DNA of 21,520 nucleotides from JAVVEH01 sp032251435. Lineage in GTDB: Bacteria > Verrucomicrobiota > Lentisphaeria > Oligosphaerales > MVZH01. The position numbers and the translations under genes are program-made. This document shows positions 19,723 through 21,520 of the stretch, piece after piece. Each line of letters opens with the position of its first letter. Position 1 is the first letter of the stretch. Below the pieces are notes generated by a model, which saw only the letters and a program-made list of their open reading frames with translations, searched no databases and was not told the DNA's origin. The stretch is taken from positions 1 to 21,520 of the forward strand of contig JAVVEH010000060.1 in assembly GCA_032251435.1 (NCBI GenBank), read 5' to 3'.

Positions 19723-21405
19723 TTAAGGGACAAGCTCAATTCCGACCAGCCTGAGCCCATCTCCTGAGTTTTCGCTGATTCTTGTGGCGGACACGCGCAG
19801 GACGTTTTCGCCGGCAGAGCCGATGTGGACGTGGCCCATCGGGCAACGCTTGATCTGAAAGCGCTCCGCGCTCTCCGACGCGTCCGCTTCCTCTACCGTT
19901 ATAGGAGCCGTGATTCGCTCGTCCCCGATCTCTATTTTCAGTTCATGCGTCAGGCTGGGTTCGGGAGTCTTGTTGTCAACCTGTATCAATGCTGTCGCCC
20001 GGTATACTCCCGGCGTGTGAAGCCGGAAATGCCACGAGGCTGATGGAAGCGGGTCTTTCCATCCCTTTGCGGTGCCATTACCCGACACAGAAATGTCTCC
20101 GTTCAACACGGCAACATGCATGGGGAGCGTGACGGCAGATGCTCTGTCCTGAATAATTATCTGCTCCGCCTCGGGGGGGCCGTCCAAATCCAGGGCGACC
20201 ACTGAGATCTTTTTCTCGGGTGCCACTGGAGGCAGCGTCAAGGCTACCGAATCCTTGTTCTGTTGAATTCTGACGGCAACTTCTGGTGCACCAAGAATTC
20301 GGGCAGAACGCACCTGGTTGCGCAGTCCCATGAGGTGCAGGTCTTCAGCCGGCCACTGCTTGATCAGAAGGTACAGTGTCTTACCCTTGCAAGTTACCCG
20401 ACCCCAGTCCGGGTCGACAGGAAAGGGGGTGGGCGATGTCCCGTAGATCGCCTCGCCATTCCGCTTGAGCCACTCTCCCATCTGTTCAAGGAGCTCCACA
20501 CTCGGTTGCGGAATGACCCCCTCCGCCGTGGGACCCACGTTGAGGAGGTAATTGACGCCCTTGGAGGCGCAGTTCACCAACAGATTCAAAAGGTAATCCA
20601 GAGACTTCCAATGGTTGTCGTTGGCCTTGAAGCCCCAGGTGTGATTGAGGGTAGCGGGCGTTTCCCAGGCGCCTTCGACACGCCCCGCGGGGTGCGCGTT
20701 ATCGCCCATGCTGGCGTAGTCTCCAACGCCATGACCGACGCGTCCGCTGACCAGACACTCGGGCTGCAACTCATGGACCAGATCCCTGAGAGATTCGCTC
20801 TGCTCTTTGGTGATAACTACGGGCGTATCGAACCATATCAACCCGATTGGACCGTAGTTCGTGAGCAACTCCCGTATATTTGGTTTGACTACGGTATCCA
20901 GGTAATTCTGGAAGTCCTCCGGAGACGGTTTTTCCCCGTCACTGTATCCTTCCCAGTGGCCCGCTCCTCCCGGTGCGTGCCAATCCTGTGCCTGTGAATA
21001 ATAGAAACACATCTTGATGCCGTGCTTGGTGCAGGCTGTGGCCAGTTCTTTCATCGGGTCACGCTTGAAGGGTGTTTTCTCCACGATGTTGTAAGGGTTG
21101 CTTGGAGAATCGAACATACAGAAGCCGTCGTGGTGCTTGGCGGTTACAACGAGATACTTCATGCCGGCCCGCTTCGCCAGTTGCACCCACGCCTCCGCAT
21201 CGAAGGCCACTGGATTGAATTGCGGCGCGAGCATCTCGTACTCCTCGATGGAAATCTTTGCCCTGCGCATGATCCACTCACCAAGCCACGGAACCGATTG
21301 CCCTTTCCACACGCCTGCGGGAACGGCATAAAGCCCCCAGTGGATAAACATCCCGAATCGGGCCTCTTGCCACCACTTGAGTCGTTCTTCTACAGTAATT
21401 GGCAT
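19723..21405 (-). CDS. GH29 alpha-L-fucosidase
   Basis: This 560-aa protein releases terminal alpha-L-fucose. The GH29 barrel covers roughly residues 1-340: FGMFIHWGLYAVPAGVW (His22), YLVVTAKHHDGFCMFDS (His91-His92), and GPIGLIWFDTP, in which Asp193 occupies the nucleophile position. SLDYLLNLLVNCASKGVNYL, then LNVGPTAEGVI, closes the barrel. A beta-sandwich C-terminal domain follows, and beyond it about 140 extra residues (from near 420) that may form a further sandwich or carbohydrate-binding module. The acid/base residue cannot be fixed by eye. AAGGA lies about eight bases before the ATG. There is no signal peptide, so it probably acts in the cytoplasm on imported oligosaccharides, in line with the sulfatase at 3186. 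Confidence 0.93.
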   Translation of the reverse strand: MPITVEERLKWWQEARFGMFIHWGLYAVPAGVWKGQSVPWLGEWIMRRAKISIEEYEMLAPQFNPVAFDAEAWVQLAKRAGMKYLVVTAKHHDGFCMFDSPSNPYNIVEKTPFKRDPMKELATACTKHGIKMCFYYSQAQDWHAPGGAGHWEGYSDGEKPSPEDFQNYLDTVVKPNIRELLTNYGPIGLIWFDTPVVITKEQSESLRDLVHELQPECLVSGRVGHGVGDYASMGDNAHPAGRVEGAWETPATLNHTWGFKANDNHWKSLDYLLNLLVNCASKGVNYLLNVGPTAEGVIPQPSVELLEQMGEWLKRNGEAIYGTSPTPFPVDPDWGRVTCKGKTLYLLIKQWPAEDLHLMGLRNQVRSARILGAPEVAVRIQQNKDSVALTLPPVAPEKKISVVALDLDGPPEAEQIIIQDRASAVTLPMHVAVLNGDISVSGNGTAKGWKDPLPSASWHFRLHTPGVYRATALIQVDNKTPEPSLTHELKIEIGDERITAPITVEEADASESAERFQIKRCPMGHVHIGSAGENVLRVSATRISENSGDGLRLVGIELVP

Positions 21406-21443
21406 GGACTGATCCTTGTCTAGGCCGTCTTAATATGGTGAAA

Positions 21444-21507
21444 ACGTGACTACTCAGGTAGACAAACCTGTCCGAAAAGTGGCTTGCGGAATCCGCAAGC
21501 ACAAGCA
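21444..21507 (-). repeat. Window-flanking dispersed repeat, right copy
   Basis: This is the reverse-complement match to 241-305, with the conserved GCTTGCGGATTCCGCAAGC palindrome and CTACCTGAGTAGT block. Read on the minus strand, it ends 38 bp before the fucosidase ATG, so it occupies the 5' leader or promoter region of that gene. Confidence 0.7.
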
Positions 21508-21520
21508 CCCCGCATCGGCG

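Noticed and set aside
20263..20997. 244-codon open frame on the plus strand
   Set aside because: It is the antisense shadow of the GH29 fucosidase gene, whose frame carries clear family motifs.
241..21507. Composite transposon bounded by the inverted repeat pair
   Set aside because: No transposase or integrase gene occurs anywhere in the window, and the two copies have diverged by nearly a fifth.

Overview
The window reads as a piece of a GC-rich bacterial genome, most likely from the Planctomycetota-Verrucomicrobiota-Kiritimatiellota/Lentisphaerota group. This placement is inferred from gene content: a sulfatase with a Cys-type formylglycine motif, a GH29 alpha-L-fucosidase, long OPT-like peptide-transporter-family membrane proteins, and many intergenic arrays of short repeated words. 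There is no rRNA or tRNA to fix the taxonomy.

Layout. Positions 1-1124 hold no convincing intact gene: dispersed repeats, hairpins and one possible gene remnant. Positions 1125-4958 carry an M24 aminopeptidase-like protein, a four-helix-bundle (23S rRNA intervening-sequence/Avd-like) protein enclosed in repeat arrays, and a cytoplasmic sulfatase. Positions 4959-5664 are non-coding and contain a 253-nt multi-branched palindromic element. Positions 5665-19495 are a co-directional membrane cluster: OPT-like protein, FtsX-type permease, ABC ATPase, a giant (about 1590 aa) FtsX permease with an M28-peptidase-like periplasmic part, a second OPT-like protein, a second ABC ATPase, a two-lobed Mog1/PsbP-like protein and a PqqD-like small protein. 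Positions 19521-21405 lie on the minus strand: a GH29 alpha-L-fucosidase and a short, probably truncated downstream ORF.

How the genes may work together. The membrane cluster contains the same three ingredients twice (OPT-like protein, FtsX permease, MacB/LolD-type ATPase). Two neighbouring pairs overlap at their stop/start codons (7677 and 19112), and a third pair overlaps by 14 nt (15286). A MacB-like mechanotransmission complex coupled to an OPT-like peptide or siderophore transporter is the simplest reading. The PqqD-like protein hints at a peptide substrate. In the giant permease the peptidase-like domain seems to have lost its metal ligands, so it may bind rather than cut. The sulfatase and fucosidase suggest use of sulfated fucose-containing glycans. 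Neither has a signal peptide, so they would act on imported oligosaccharides.

A second theme is the repeats. At least six unrelated short-word families occur, usually as arrays facing each other so that the transcript would fold into long imperfect hairpins. They do not stay between genes: they provide stop codons for two genes, an in-frame insertion in a third, apparently the start region of a fourth, and they seem to truncate two gene remnants.
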